DNA from: Nitrospira sp.
Lineage (GTDB): Bacteria > Nitrospirota > Nitrospiria > Nitrospirales > Nitrospiraceae
Reading direction: 5' to 3'
Length of the DNA stretch: 48,413 nucleotides
Assembly: GCA_023248215.1 (NCBI GenBank)
Contig: JAHFEW010000002.1
Span: 30,774-79,186 of the forward strand
Shown here: piece by piece, positions 1 through 8,789 of the stretch
How positions within the stretch are numbered: position 1 is the first letter of the stretch
Layout of the letters: each line of letters opens with the position of its first letter
Notes under the pieces: generated by a model
What the model was told of the DNA's origin: nothing
Databases searched by the model: none
The model's input: only the letters and a program-made list of their open reading frames with translations
Position numbers and translations under genes: made by a program

Positions 1-168
1 CCGCCGACCAGCCCCGGTGTACTGGCTACTGGCCGGGTATCGAACTCCTTGCGGAGCAGGCGCCGTAGCGGCAAGCCTGTAGCGGTACTGAGCCCGTAGG
101 GGCGTGCTCGAAGAATCTCGAAATGAAGGTGGTTCTCCAGGCGGGAAATCTCTCCTGGTCTGTGGCTA

Positions 169-948
169 TCAGGGAAGTCGTGCCGACGTGGTCTCCTTGG
201 GGAGCAACGAATCAAGTGTGTCCTCGCTCGCTGTCTTCTCAAGAATGATAATTTCAACTCTGCGGTTCTTCGTCCGCCCTTCAGGCGTATCGTTACTCAT
301 GATCGGTTTGGCGTCTGCCAGGCCGGTGGCGGAGAGGTGCGTAATCGGCACGCCATAGAGTTCGGAGAAAATTCTGACGACCATCACGGCACGCCCCGCC
401 GACAGTTCCCAGTTGGAGGGAAATTGTGCCGTCCGGATCGGCACATTGTCCGTATGACCCAGAATTCGGATGTGGCGGTCCATTTCGATCAGGATCTCGG
501 AGAGTGCTTTCATGAACGGTAACGCTTCCGAACGCACACGCGCTTCCCCGCTTTGAAAGAGAATGGATTCCGGCAGAGAAATCATGATGGTACCGTGGCC
601 GCTTTCTACGATCTTGACCTCCGAGACGTCCGCCTTGAGATTTGGGTTAATCCTGGTCATGATTTCCCGCATCCGACGAATGACGGGATCGCTGCTACTG
701 ACGGCCTCGGACGGGATCACTTTTGGTTTCGCGTCGCCGATCGTGAAAGGGAGGCGGCTGGATGGAATGCTGTTGACGGGATTCAGCGCGGCTTTGATGG
801 ACTCGCTCACGGTTCGATACTTGCCCTCATTTACAGACGACACTGAATACATGACAACGAAAAAGGCGAACAGCAGCGTGATGAAATCGGCGTAGGACAC
901 CAACCAGCGTTCGTGGTTTTCGTGTTCTTCGTGTTTTTTCTTGGCCAT
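169..948 (-). CDS. motB: Flagellar stator protein, MotB/MotD family
   Basis: Peptidoglycan-anchored half of the flagellar stator; with the MotA-type protein encoded just upstream it forms the ion channel that drives rotation. The 259-residue product has a short basic cytoplasmic tail, one membrane helix at about residues 16-37 containing SYADF with the essential ion-binding Asp at residue 21, a linker, and a C-terminal OmpA-like peptidoglycan-binding domain (GHTDNVPI, NWELSAGRA, NRRVEI). The ATG start matches the family N-terminus. It lies 90 bp downstream of motA in the same direction. The tail and the LVSYADF region resemble the MotC/MotD class as much as classical MotA/MotB, so the ion used (H+ or Na+) cannot be told. 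Confidence 0.95.
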   Translation of the reverse strand: MAKKKHEEHENHERWLVSYADFITLLFAFFVVMYSVSSVNEGKYRTVSESIKAALNPVNSIPSSRLPFTIGDAKPKVIPSEAVSSSDPVIRRMREIMTRINPNLKADVSEVKIVESGHGTIMISLPESILFQSGEARVRSEALPFMKALSEILIEMDRHIRILGHTDNVPIRTAQFPSNWELSAGRAVMVVRIFSELYGVPITHLSATGLADAKPIMSNDTPEGRTKNRRVEIIILEKTASEDTLDSLLPKETTSARLP

Positions 949-1038
949 TTAAGATCGTGAAGAGTGAAGCGTGAAGCGCTGAGCTCAGCCCCGGGTGGGG
1001 ATTCCACGAGAGACGAGAGCCGCTTCACGCACGACGTG
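949..1038. repeat. Heptamer repeats forming a long inverted repeat between motA and motB
   Basis: The motA-motB spacer holds three near-identical tandem heptamers, GTGAAGA/GTGAAGC/GTGAAGC, at 957-977. Two tandem ACGAGAG heptamers follow at 1006-1019, and then a reversed copy of the first unit. GCGTGAAGCG (969-978) and CGCTTCACGC (1021-1030) are perfect inverted copies 42 bases apart. The layout resembles an intergenic REP-like element. Between cotranscribed genes it could fold in the mRNA. No encoded function is seen. Confidence 0.6.
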
Positions 1039-1809
1039 TCACTTCTTGTCCTCTTTGGTCCGCTCGTGCGGAGGCAAGTAACTTTCCAGCTTTTCCTGTA
1101 GCAGTCTTGGGTTTTCCCCCTGCGCCAGGCCGACGAGTCCCAGAATCACCATCGTCCGTAAGCCCGCTTCTTCCTTCAGTTTGAACTTCATCTTGTTGGC
1201 GATCGGCAGGAAGAAAAGATTGGCGGCCCCGACGCCGTAGACGGTGGCTACGAACGCCACGGCAATTCCCCCGCCGAGCTTGGACGGGTCGGCGAGATTT
1301 TCCATCACATGGATCAAGCCGAGGACGGCACCAAGGATCCCGACAGTCGGCGCATACCCGCCGGCGGCTTCCCAGACCTTGGCTGCGTGAACCCCTTCTT
1401 CTTCATGGTGCTCAACTTCGATCTCCAAAATTTCTTGTAGAAGTTTGGGGTCGGTCCCGTCGACGATCAACTGCACTCCTTTTTTGAAGAATGGATCGTG
1501 CAAGTCCTTCAATTTGCCTTCGAGCGCGAGCAGGCCTTGCTTGCGCGACACATTGGCCAGATCCAGGATCTGCGTGATAGTGCCTTTGACGTCGTGGGGA
1601 GGATTGGTCAGCGCGAGTGAGACGGAGGTAAGGGATTTGATCACGACCGGAAGCGGATTTTGCACGCAACAGGCCCCGATCGTCCCACCCATGACGATGA
1701 TAAAGGCCGTCAATTGGAGGACCGACCCGATGTGCCCGCCTTCGAGGGCCTGGCCACCGAGGATGGATCCGATTGCAATGACGACGCCCAGTATGGTGGC
1801 GATATCCAC
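1039..1809 (-). CDS. motA: Flagellar stator protein, MotA/MotC family
   Basis: Integral membrane half of the stator. The 256-residue length is typical. Hydrophobic segments lie at about residues 2-20, 30-50, 148-170 and 178-202, with a large cytoplasmic loop between the second and third (EGKLKDL, FKKGVQLIVDG) that contacts the rotor protein FliG. GGYAPTVGILGAVLGLI is the conserved third-helix proline motif. The start is GTG at 1807-1809, preceded on the minus strand by a GAGGT stretch. Its motB partner follows 90 bp downstream. A small rightward gene starts 140 bp upstream, so the spacer is probably a divergent promoter region, though no clear sigma-28 or sigma-54 site was found there. Confidence 0.95.
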   Translation of the reverse strand: MDIATILGVVIAIGSILGGQALEGGHIGSVLQLTAFIIVMGGTIGACCVQNPLPVVIKSLTSVSLALTNPPHDVKGTITQILDLANVSRKQGLLALEGKLKDLHDPFFKKGVQLIVDGTDPKLLQEILEIEVEHHEEEGVHAAKVWEAAGGYAPTVGILGAVLGLIHVMENLADPSKLGGGIAVAFVATVYGVGAANLFFLPIANKMKFKLKEEAGLRTMVILGLVGLAQGENPRLLQEKLESYLPPHERTKEDKK

Positions 1810-1948
1810 GGCTCAGTTACCTCAGCACCCCATGTGGCGGGTGTTCCTCAAAAGTACCGTTCGGGGCCAGAACGGTGGGCTTGCGCCTGTCGGAAACACT
1901 CTGGTAGCGTGCACCAGAATCACTATTGTCTTGCATGGAGGTGCTCTT

Positions 1949-2191
1949 GTGGGTCCTGCCGATAGCTTGATGCTCGATGCCAAACAGGCCATTCTCGATG
2001 AGCAGCATCGGAAGTTTCAGGTCCTACAGCAGGAAGGTCGCTGGCCGGAAGCCATGCAACAGTTTCATATCACCCTGAGTTGTGCCTCGGACGTGTTGAC
2101 GGAGTCATTGCAGCTGCTCGAACGGGTCCTCGATGCTCAGAGCCGCCGCGGTTCCTCCCCGTCCAGCCCTTCCGATCCTCAGAGTTCCTAA
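1949..2191 (+). CDS. Small hypothetical protein, divergent from motA
   Basis: No family recognised. The 80-residue reading frame starts at GTG 1949, with a perfect GGAGGT at 1937-1942 six bases upstream; an in-frame ATG at 1970 is the alternative. The product appears wholly alpha-helical and acidic/amphipathic (about residues 8-62), followed by a short Ser/Pro-rich tail. There is no signal peptide or cysteine pattern. Size and helical make-up recall small flagellar chaperones or FliT/FlgN-like adaptors, but that is only an analogy. It is the only rightward frame between the motility and chemotaxis blocks. The strong ribosome binding site is the main reason to accept it. Confidence 0.5.
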   Translation: MGPADSLMLDAKQAILDEQHRKFQVLQQEGRWPEAMQQFHITLSCASDVLTESLQLLERVLDAQSRRGSSPSSPSDPQSS

Positions 2192-2340
2192 CGTGTTCTT
2201 GGCAGGGTGACAGGGTCTCCCCAGCTCCTCCATGCCCACGCGGCCATACGAACGTTCGAGGCTGTAGGTATGTCTGCACTGTTTGGCCGCTTCATGCTCC
2301 CGCCACACGCAGATATCACTCAGTGTGCTACTCAGCCTGA

Positions 2341-2859
2341 CTACGCTGCTTCCCGGGCGAGAAGCAGCCGGCTCAAATCCACCAGGATGAGGAGTCGGTC
2401 ATCAATGCGTCCCACGCCCTGTGTGAATTCTGCGCCGGCCATCGTGCCGACCGAGGGCGGAGGCTCGATGGCGCTTCTCGGCACACGCAAGACCTCTTCC
2501 ACCGAGTCCACGATCAATCCGACCAAGCGCGCCTGCACGGACACCACCACGATACGCGTGTGGGTAGTCTGTTGGGCACCAGTGAGGCCGAAGAGCTTCC
2601 GCAGATCCAGCACTGGAATAATACGGCCTCGCAGATTGATGACACCCTCCACATAGGGCGGCGTTTTGGGGACTCGCGTGACCTCTACGATCCGGTTGAT
2701 TTCCTGAACACTCAGGACATCTACCGCGAACTCTTCGCTTCCAATTAGGCAGATGACGAACTGACAGAGATCGTCACCCGCCTTCTCACCCAGACGGTCC
2801 GCAGGATTCTCTGCGGCCGCCTGGTACTGAGGTTTTGCCTGTTGGTCCGTGGCACTCAT
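2341..2859 (-). CDS. cheW: Chemotaxis coupling protein CheW
   Basis: Adaptor linking chemoreceptors to CheA. The 172-residue protein has a single CheW domain from about residue 30 to the end (QFVICLIGSEEFAVDVLSVQEI, GVINLRGRIIPVLDLR, GLIVDSVEEVL). The N-terminus is about 25 residues longer than minimal CheW. The ATG is preceded by AAGGAG at good spacing. It is the last gene of the leftward chemotaxis run, 27 bp after the MCP stop, so it probably couples that receptor (and others elsewhere) to the CheA encoded upstream. Confidence 0.95.
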   Translation of the reverse strand: MSATDQQAKPQYQAAAENPADRLGEKAGDDLCQFVICLIGSEEFAVDVLSVQEINRIVEVTRVPKTPPYVEGVINLRGRIIPVLDLRKLFGLTGAQQTTHTRIVVVSVQARLVGLIVDSVEEVLRVPRSAIEPPPSVGTMAGAEFTQGVGRIDDRLLILVDLSRLLLAREAA

Positions 2860-2886
2860 GCTGGGCTCCTTCTCGTGGTTGGCGTC

Positions 2887-4572
2887 TTAGATCTTGAATC
2901 CACCCACGATTCCCTGCAATTCGACAGCCAGCTGGCTCAGGTCTTGACTGGCCTTCGCCGACTCATGCGCTCCCGATGAAGACTCTTTGGTAACCTTTGC
3001 AACGTTTTCGATGTCGCTCGCAATCTGCTGGGTCGCGACTGACTGCTGTTCCGAGGCCACCGCGATTTGACGGATCATGTCCGCGCTTTCCGAGACCATG
3101 CGCACGATCTGGGACAGGGCTTCGCCGGTCTTATTGACCAGATCGACGCCGGCCGTGACCTTCTGGGTACCCTGTTGCATCGAGTCCACGGCTCCCCGCG
3201 TATCCTGCTGGATTTGGCGGATCATATCGCCGATTTCTTTCGTGGCTTTGGTCGTCCGCTCGGCGAGTTTCCGGACTTCATCGGCCACGACGGCGAATCC
3301 CCGGCCCTGTTCACCGGCGCGGGCTGCTTCGATCGCGGCGTTCAAGGCCAGCAAGTTGGTCTGATCGGCGATATCTTCGATCGTCCGCACAATCTCGCCG
3401 ATTTGATCGGACGACTTCCCGAGGTCAGAGATGATCGTTGCCGAATTCGAGACGGCTTCAGACAACTGCTGCATCCCGGAGATGGTGCTCGACACCACCG
3501 TCCCGCCCTCTTGGGCTGTCTTGACGGTATCCTGCGCCAGACTGGCGGCTTTGCCGGAATTCTGCGCGACTTGACCGACAGTGGCATTCATCTCTTCCAC
3601 CGCGGCGGCGGTTTGTGAGGCACGCGATGTCAGGGTGTCGGTGCCCTTCGAAATTTCTTCGGCGGTTGCGGACAATTCGACTGAGGCGGAAGCCACTTTG
3701 TCCGTGACATGCGCGACTTTCTTGATCATGTGCTGCAACTTCTCGATGAACTCGTTGAAATAGCCGCCCATGTGTGCAATTTCGTCGTTGCCGTCAGAGG
3801 GCACACGTTTGGTGAGGTCGCCCTCGCCCTTGGCAATGTCTCGGGAAATGTCGCTCATTTTCGCCAATGGCTTCAGCACGATGTTGTGGAGCAAGAAGTA
3901 CGTGACCAACATAATGATGACGACCATGCCTGCCATCAGGCCTCCGGTTTGCCACATGGATCGGTTTGACAGGACTACGGCTTCTGCCATCGGCAGCGAG
4001 AGGCTCAACATGCCCAGCGTATCGCCGACCTGGCTGTTGGTATGGCAGGTCAGACAGGCAGTCGACGTGGCTTTATCTGCAATCGCACGGCGGAATGTCT
4101 GCACACCGTTGACGTCGTCGCGGCGGGAATAGTGGTCCGCGCCGGCCATGATGGCCCTTATCGCTTCATTCTCGAAATTGTCTTTGGGCGTATTCGCCGC
4201 GTTCATTGGATTCTGGCTGACCAAGCGGACGCTGTACAGCCCCGTTCGCGTGGCTTCTTCGCCCATTTCTCTGACCGCCGTCGCGGGGAAAGGAATGGCA
4301 TCCGGAACACCCGTATGGTCCTTGAGGATCTGGATCTCCCCGGCGGCTTTCGATTTCTTGATCTTGGCCACATAGTTCTGCGTGATATAGGCTCGGCCGA
4401 TCATGATCTGCGTGCTGATCACGTTGCTGCGCCCACCGAGCATCGTGTCCATTTTGGTTTCTTCCTGTTGGTACAGGACCACGAGACCGAGCGTGATCAC
4501 CAGCAGTGCCACGGCAGAAATCGACAGGATGAACTTAGGCCCAATAGTCATATTCTTCATCATGCTCCCCAT
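2887..4572 (-). CDS. Methyl-accepting chemotaxis protein with periplasmic c-type heme motif
   Basis: Transmembrane chemoreceptor of 561 residues. The start is placed at ATG 4572 because AGGAGG lies six bases upstream; a longer frame from 4593 has no such site. Order: membrane helix about 14-34, periplasmic sensor about 35-208, second helix about 209-228, HAMP about 229-282, then the MCP signalling hairpin with the conserved tip ([36 protein letters not shown]). The sensor contains CLTCH at residues 173-177, a CxxCH covalent heme-attachment motif, in a region resembling the Tll0287-like/DUF3365 heme sensor fold. Redox, oxygen or NO sensing is therefore likely (inference). No CheR-tethering pentapeptide is seen at the C-terminus. 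Confidence 0.93.
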   Translation of the reverse strand: MGSMMKNMTIGPKFILSISAVALLVITLGLVVLYQQEETKMDTMLGGRSNVISTQIMIGRAYITQNYVAKIKKSKAAGEIQILKDHTGVPDAIPFPATAVREMGEEATRTGLYSVRLVSQNPMNAANTPKDNFENEAIRAIMAGADHYSRRDDVNGVQTFRRAIADKATSTACLTCHTNSQVGDTLGMLSLSLPMAEAVVLSNRSMWQTGGLMAGMVVIIMLVTYFLLHNIVLKPLAKMSDISRDIAKGEGDLTKRVPSDGNDEIAHMGGYFNEFIEKLQHMIKKVAHVTDKVASASVELSATAEEISKGTDTLTSRASQTAAAVEEMNATVGQVAQNSGKAASLAQDTVKTAQEGGTVVSSTISGMQQLSEAVSNSATIISDLGKSSDQIGEIVRTIEDIADQTNLLALNAAIEAARAGEQGRGFAVVADEVRKLAERTTKATKEIGDMIRQIQQDTRGAVDSMQQGTQKVTAGVDLVNKTGEALSQIVRMVSESADMIRQIAVASEQQSVATQQIASDIENVAKVTKESSSGAHESAKASQDLSQLAVELQGIVGGFKI

Positions 4573-4620
4573 AACGCCTCCTACCCTCTCCATTGTGAAC
4601 GATTGAGATGACGGTCTCTG

Positions 4621-5718
4621 TCACACCATATTCATGATTTCGCCGATCACTTTAGATAGCGAAACCACTTTGTCTGCACACCCGGCTTCGACGACGGCTT
4701 TCGGCATGCCGTACACGACACTCGATGCTTCATCTTGCGCTACTGTTCGACCCTTCGCTGCCTTGATCGCTTTCATACCTTCCAACCCGTCATGTCCCAT
4801 CCCGGTTAAGATCACACCGATACTGCGCTCTCCATACAGAGCCGCCACCGATTGGAGCATGATGTCGACGGACGGTGCATGGGGATGGTTTTCGACATTC
4901 GGTGCCAGCTTGACGACGGAGCTCGTAATCGTCTTCTTCACGATCCGAAACTGCATGCCACCAGGGGCCACGAGTACGCGACCAGGTTTAACTTCCTCCC
5001 CATCGACGGCTTCGCGCACATCCAGCGCGCAGAGGTTGTTCAGTCGCTCGGCAAACGGCTTGGTAAATGATTTTGGCATGTGTTGGACGATGACGATGCC
5101 GGCCGGACAATCCGCCGGAATCGTCGGCATGATTTCGAACAGAGCCTGAGGGCCGCCCGTCGAACATCCGATCGCGATCAGTTTCGTACCGCGAGTGACA
5201 CTGACGGCAAAGCTACTGAGTGCTTTACTTGGCAGGGCGGCGGTCTTTGCCATTCCAGCCAGTGGGATAGGTCTCAGCTTCGAGCCCGCATATCTGGCCG
5301 CCAGCACTTTGGACACCAGATGCTTTTGAATCTCGGCAATTTTCGAGGCGACTCCATCCAATTGTTTGGGGACGAAATCCACCGCTCCCCATTCCAGGGC
5401 TTGCAGGGTTTCTTGTGCGCCTTCTACAGTGATGGAACTCACCATGATCACTGGAACAGGATGTTTCGCCATGATGTGCTGCAAGGCTTGCAGGCCAGTC
5501 ATGCCAGGCATTTCCACATCCATCGTGACGACATCTGGTTTCAATTGTTGCACCTGTTGAACGGCTTCCTCTCCGTTTCGCGCGACGCCCACAACCTGAA
5601 TCTGTTTGCCTTCTTCAAGCATGCTGGTCAGGCTCTTCCGCATAAAGGCGGAATCGTCCACGACTAAGACGCGAACGGGAGGTGTCGCGATGTTCGTGTG
5701 TGAAAGTGAAAGGGCCAT
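4621..5718 (-). CDS. cheB: Chemotaxis response regulator/methylesterase CheB
   Basis: Removes methyl groups from (and deamidates) chemoreceptors, giving adaptation together with CheR. The 365-residue protein has an N-terminal receiver (VVDDSAFMRK, phospho-acceptor Asp67 in TMDVEMPG) and a C-terminal methylesterase. The catalytic triad is visible as Ser in GCSTGG (about residue 184), His in VQHMPKSF (about 212) and Asp in GMGHDG (about 309). Length is normal. It sits between cheV and the MCP gene. A candidate sigma-28 promoter lies in the 57-bp gap upstream, so it may be transcribed both from the run and on its own. Confidence 0.96.
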   Translation of the reverse strand: MALSLSHTNIATPPVRVLVVDDSAFMRKSLTSMLEEGKQIQVVGVARNGEEAVQQVQQLKPDVVTMDVEMPGMTGLQALQHIMAKHPVPVIMVSSITVEGAQETLQALEWGAVDFVPKQLDGVASKIAEIQKHLVSKVLAARYAGSKLRPIPLAGMAKTAALPSKALSSFAVSVTRGTKLIAIGCSTGGPQALFEIMPTIPADCPAGIVIVQHMPKSFTKPFAERLNNLCALDVREAVDGEEVKPGRVLVAPGGMQFRIVKKTITSSVVKLAPNVENHPHAPSVDIMLQSVAALYGERSIGVILTGMGHDGLEGMKAIKAAKGRTVAQDEASSVVYGMPKAVVEAGCADKVVSLSKVIGEIMNMV

Positions 5719-5733
5719 AGCGTTCTGTCTTTT

Positions 5734-5761
5734 ACATCGGCCGCTTGCTGCGAAAGCTTGA
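5734..5761 (-). promoter_or_regulatory. Candidate sigma-28 promoter upstream of cheB
   Basis: Minus-strand TCAAGCTT-N12-GCCGATGT lies in the cheV-cheB gap. Spacing is identical to the fliC and flgM promoters. The -10 matches GCCGAT but ends GT rather than AA. The predicted leader to the cheB ATG would be only about 10 bases, which lowers confidence. Confidence 0.35.
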
Positions 5762-5775
5762 GTGTGCCTGTTGAC

Positions 5776-6759
5776 TCACGCGGCCTTGCTCGCCTGCTGC
5801 CTATCCTCGCTGAGATAGAACGACAATTTTTCACCCAACATTTTGGCGTCAAATTTCGTGATATAGTCCGTTGCGCCGACCGCTTTGCCCTTCTCCATGT
5901 TGCACGCGCCTGTCAATGAGGAGTGGAGCATCACGGGCAGATGCGCCAGTCTTGGGTCTGCACGAATGTGCTTCGTCAAGGTGAACCCGTCCATTTCCGG
6001 CATTTCAATGTCACTCAAAATGCATTGGATCTGGTCCACCCGCTCCTTGCCTTCCGCAGTGGCTTGATCCGCGAGGGCTTGCAGTTTTGTCCAGGCTTCC
6101 CCGCCGGTTTGGGTCATAATGTAGGACATCCCCAGGCGTTCTAATGCCTTACGAATTTGCGTACGTGCCACCGACGAATCGTCGGCAAACAACATGCACT
6201 TGGATTTCAGCTCTGGCGTCGCCACCATGCCTGCAAAGACTTCATCATCTGAACGAGGACAGATATCGTTCAAGACTTTCTCCACGTCGAGAATCAGCAC
6301 CATGCGACCATCATCTAGCATGGTGACGGCCGTGACTGCTCCCTTGTTGTTCTCCCTCACAATCGCTGGCGGCGTCTTGATGGCGGACCAGGAGAAGCGA
6401 ATGATTCGATCGACACCCGCCACGAGGAACCCCTGCAAGCTCCCGTTGTATTCGGACACAATCAGATAGGGATGTGACGGTCCTCCGGCCTCCGCTTGTA
6501 CCTCGGTCTCAACTCCCAGGCCCAGACTGCGTTTGAGACCCACCACGGGAACCATAATCCCGCGGATATTGGCCATGCCCACGATTCGATTATCTGCTTC
6601 CGGAATCTGGGTGAGCGTCGGCAGTTTCATCACTTCGCGAACCTTGAACACATTGATCCCGAAAATTTCGTTGGTCCCCAGTTTAAACAGCAGCAGCTCC
6701 ATCTGGTTGGCGCCGGCCAGCCTGGTCCGAGCATCGATTTCATTGATGAGAGTCGACAT
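5776..6759 (-). CDS. cheV: Chemotaxis protein CheV (CheW-receiver fusion)
   Basis: Receptor-CheA coupling protein whose receiver domain lets coupling be tuned by phosphorylation. The 327-residue protein has a CheW domain at about residues 18-170 (LLFKLGTNEIFGINVFKV, GMANIRGIMVPVVGL) and a receiver at about 188-315 (LFADDSSVARTQIRKAL, LSDIEMPEMDGFTL, TDYITKF). GGAGGAAGT precedes the ATG. It follows cheA after a 111-bp gap with no recognisable promoter. With CheB and CheR it gives this cluster two adaptation routes. CheD is not present in the window. Confidence 0.95.
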   Translation of the reverse strand: MSTLINEIDARTRLAGANQMELLLFKLGTNEIFGINVFKVREVMKLPTLTQIPEADNRIVGMANIRGIMVPVVGLKRSLGLGVETEVQAEAGGPSHPYLIVSEYNGSLQGFLVAGVDRIIRFSWSAIKTPPAIVRENNKGAVTAVTMLDDGRMVLILDVEKVLNDICPRSDDEVFAGMVATPELKSKCMLFADDSSVARTQIRKALERLGMSYIMTQTGGEAWTKLQALADQATAEGKERVDQIQCILSDIEMPEMDGFTLTKHIRADPRLAHLPVMLHSSLTGACNMEKGKAVGATDYITKFDAKMLGEKLSFYLSEDRQQASKAA

Positions 6760-6870
6760 ACTTCCTCCGATCTCGCGCTTCGCCGTTCGTCTTTGGTGAC
6801 ACGCCGGTTGACATGAGGCTCACTCGAATCTGCCGCCCACACGACACAGTTCCGTACTCTCTTTTATTCT

Positions 6871-8781
6871 TTAGACCGCTACCCCGTTGCTATGCCAGGC
6901 CCTTGCGTTCTGAACCAATTCAGAAGTATCCAGAATCAGAACGACCTTGCCTTCGCCGGTAATCGTGGCACCAGACACGCCTTTGACGGTTTCCAAATAA
7001 TCCCAAATGGACTTGATGACGACCTCCTCTTGTGACCGCAGCTCGTCGACCACCACGCCGACCCGTCGATCACCCAACGCGGCGACCACCACGTAAAAGC
7101 GTTCGCGCTCAGAGTTTGTTGGGATGTCAAACTCCTGAGCCAAGCGAATCAGCGGCAGCACGCGATCCCGCAGATGCAGCACCTCACGCCCGTTGATGGT
7201 CTTGATGTCGGTACGTGAAATCCGCACCGCTTCGATTACGGTGCTCAGGGGGATGGCGAAGATAGACTGCTCTACTTCCACCATCAGCGCCTGGATAATC
7301 GCGATTGTCAGGGGCAGCTTGATGATAATCTGGCTGCCCTTGCCCGGTTCGGATTCGAGATCCACGCTTCCGTTGATCTTCCGAATGTTTGTGCGCACGA
7401 CATCCATGCCGACGCCTCGCCCGGACACATCGGTGACATGCTCGGCCGTGCTGAATCCTGGCAGGAAAATCAGGTTCAGGACTTCGCGATGTTCCATCGT
7501 CGCCAGTTCGGCTTCACTGATCAGCCCTTTGGCCAGCGCCTTGGCTTTGATCTTGTCGACCGGGATTCCGCGTCCGTCGTCGTTGATCCGAATGACGATG
7601 CTGTTGCCTTCCTGGCTTGCGGCAATGGTCAACTGTCCCTCGCCAGGCTTGCCTTTGGCCTGCCGTTCCGCGGGTGTTTCAATCCCATGATCAATGGCAT
7701 TGCGCACCAAGTGGACCAGCGGATCTCCGATTTCGTCGGCGACGGACTTGTCGAGCTCGGTTTCTTCCCCGCGCATCTCCAACCGCACCTGCTTGTTCAG
7801 TTTCTGCGAGAGGTCACGCACCATACGCGGCAACTTGGCAAATACCTTTTTAATCGGGAGCATGCGGGTTTTCATGACGGCCAACTGCAAATCGGTTGTC
7901 ACCAAATTAAGTTGTGCGAGGGTTTCGCTCAATACCCGGACCTGAGGATCGGATTCATGATTCTGTTCCAACTGGGTGCCGATCTTGATCAGTCGATTGC
8001 GACCCAGGACCAACTCTCCGACCAGGTTCATGACGCTGTCGAGTCGCTTGGTTTCCACCCGGATGGTCGCGTCTTCTTCGGCCGGTTTCGGCTGTTTCTC
8101 CTGTTTATGGAGTGCCTGATCCAGCGCGCGCTCGGTAATGGCTTTGGCCTGAAGCAGAATTTCGCCCAACGGTGTCTTCGGGTCGGCCTGATGCTGTTGG
8201 GCATTGAGGGCATCCAGCACCTGGTCTTTCGACGCCAGGCCTTCGTTCACTAAGATTTCGCCCAGCGTGGGCGCTGTATGTGCAGGAAGAACTTGAGAAG
8301 CTGATGGTACGGCTGTATCGGCTATCGGCGCCGTCTCAACTTTCGGCTGCACAGGGGCTGCAGCCGCTGCTGTCGGCATCGCGGCACTCGTCTTACCATT
8401 GATGATATCGTCCAGTGTGGCGGCGATGGCGTCCGTCGCGACGTGCGTGTCGGTTCCCGACTCCCGAATGTCGGCCATGATGGCCTTAATGACGTCGACG
8501 GTCGCGAGGATGACGCTGATGATCGCCGGGCTGACGGCCATTTCACCCTGACGGAGTTTATTCAGGATGTTCTCTCCGCGATGGGCCACGTTAACCAAAT
8601 GGTTGAATCCGAGAAAGCCGGCCGACCCCTTCATGCTATGCATCGCACGAAAGATCTCATTGAGGAGGTCGGTGTTGTTGGGATCGGACTCCAGTGTTAC
8701 GAAGCGCTGATCCAACACCTCCAGCATCTCGTTGGATTCAGTAAGAAAGTCGTTGAGTATCTCCTGCATTTCATCGCTCAT
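6871..8781 (-). CDS. cheA: Chemotaxis histidine kinase CheA with MshEN-like tandem motif
   Basis: Central kinase of the pathway, phosphorylating CheY, CheB and probably CheV. The 636-residue order is: HPt domain with phospho-acceptor His48 (HSMKGSAGF); an Ala/Pro-rich linker about 130-171; a paired LGEILxxxG...ALxxQ motif at about 172-227; dimerisation domain about 240-310; HATPase (N box about 358-366, DDGRGI 401-406, GRGVGMD 454-460); and a C-terminal CheW-like P5 domain from about 490. A canonical P2 domain is not apparent. The paired motif occupies its place and resembles the MshEN/T2SSE-N repeat, which in other proteins binds c-di-GMP, although the Arg normally before LG is missing in both halves. 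GAGGTGGG precedes the ATG, 8 bp after the cheZ stop. Confidence 0.96.
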   Translation of the reverse strand: MSDEMQEILNDFLTESNEMLEVLDQRFVTLESDPNNTDLLNEIFRAMHSMKGSAGFLGFNHLVNVAHRGENILNKLRQGEMAVSPAIISVILATVDVIKAIMADIRESGTDTHVATDAIAATLDDIINGKTSAAMPTAAAAAPVQPKVETAPIADTAVPSASQVLPAHTAPTLGEILVNEGLASKDQVLDALNAQQHQADPKTPLGEILLQAKAITERALDQALHKQEKQPKPAEEDATIRVETKRLDSVMNLVGELVLGRNRLIKIGTQLEQNHESDPQVRVLSETLAQLNLVTTDLQLAVMKTRMLPIKKVFAKLPRMVRDLSQKLNKQVRLEMRGEETELDKSVADEIGDPLVHLVRNAIDHGIETPAERQAKGKPGEGQLTIAASQEGNSIVIRINDDGRGIPVDKIKAKALAKGLISEAELATMEHREVLNLIFLPGFSTAEHVTDVSGRGVGMDVVRTNIRKINGSVDLESEPGKGSQIIIKLPLTIAIIQALMVEVEQSIFAIPLSTVIEAVRISRTDIKTINGREVLHLRDRVLPLIRLAQEFDIPTNSERERFYVVVAALGDRRVGVVVDELRSQEEVVIKSIWDYLETVKGVSGATITGEGKVVLILDTSELVQNARAWHSNGVAV

Positions 8782-8789
8782 AACCCACC

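Noticed and set aside
1-168. Possible end of another gene at the left edge
   Set aside because: No frame across 1-168 continues with recognisable protein on either strand; treated as non-coding downstream of motB.
1810-1948. Sigma-28 or sigma-54 promoter for motA
   Set aside because: No GCCGAT-type -10 with suitable -35, and no GG...GC pair at -24/-12, was found on the minus strand.
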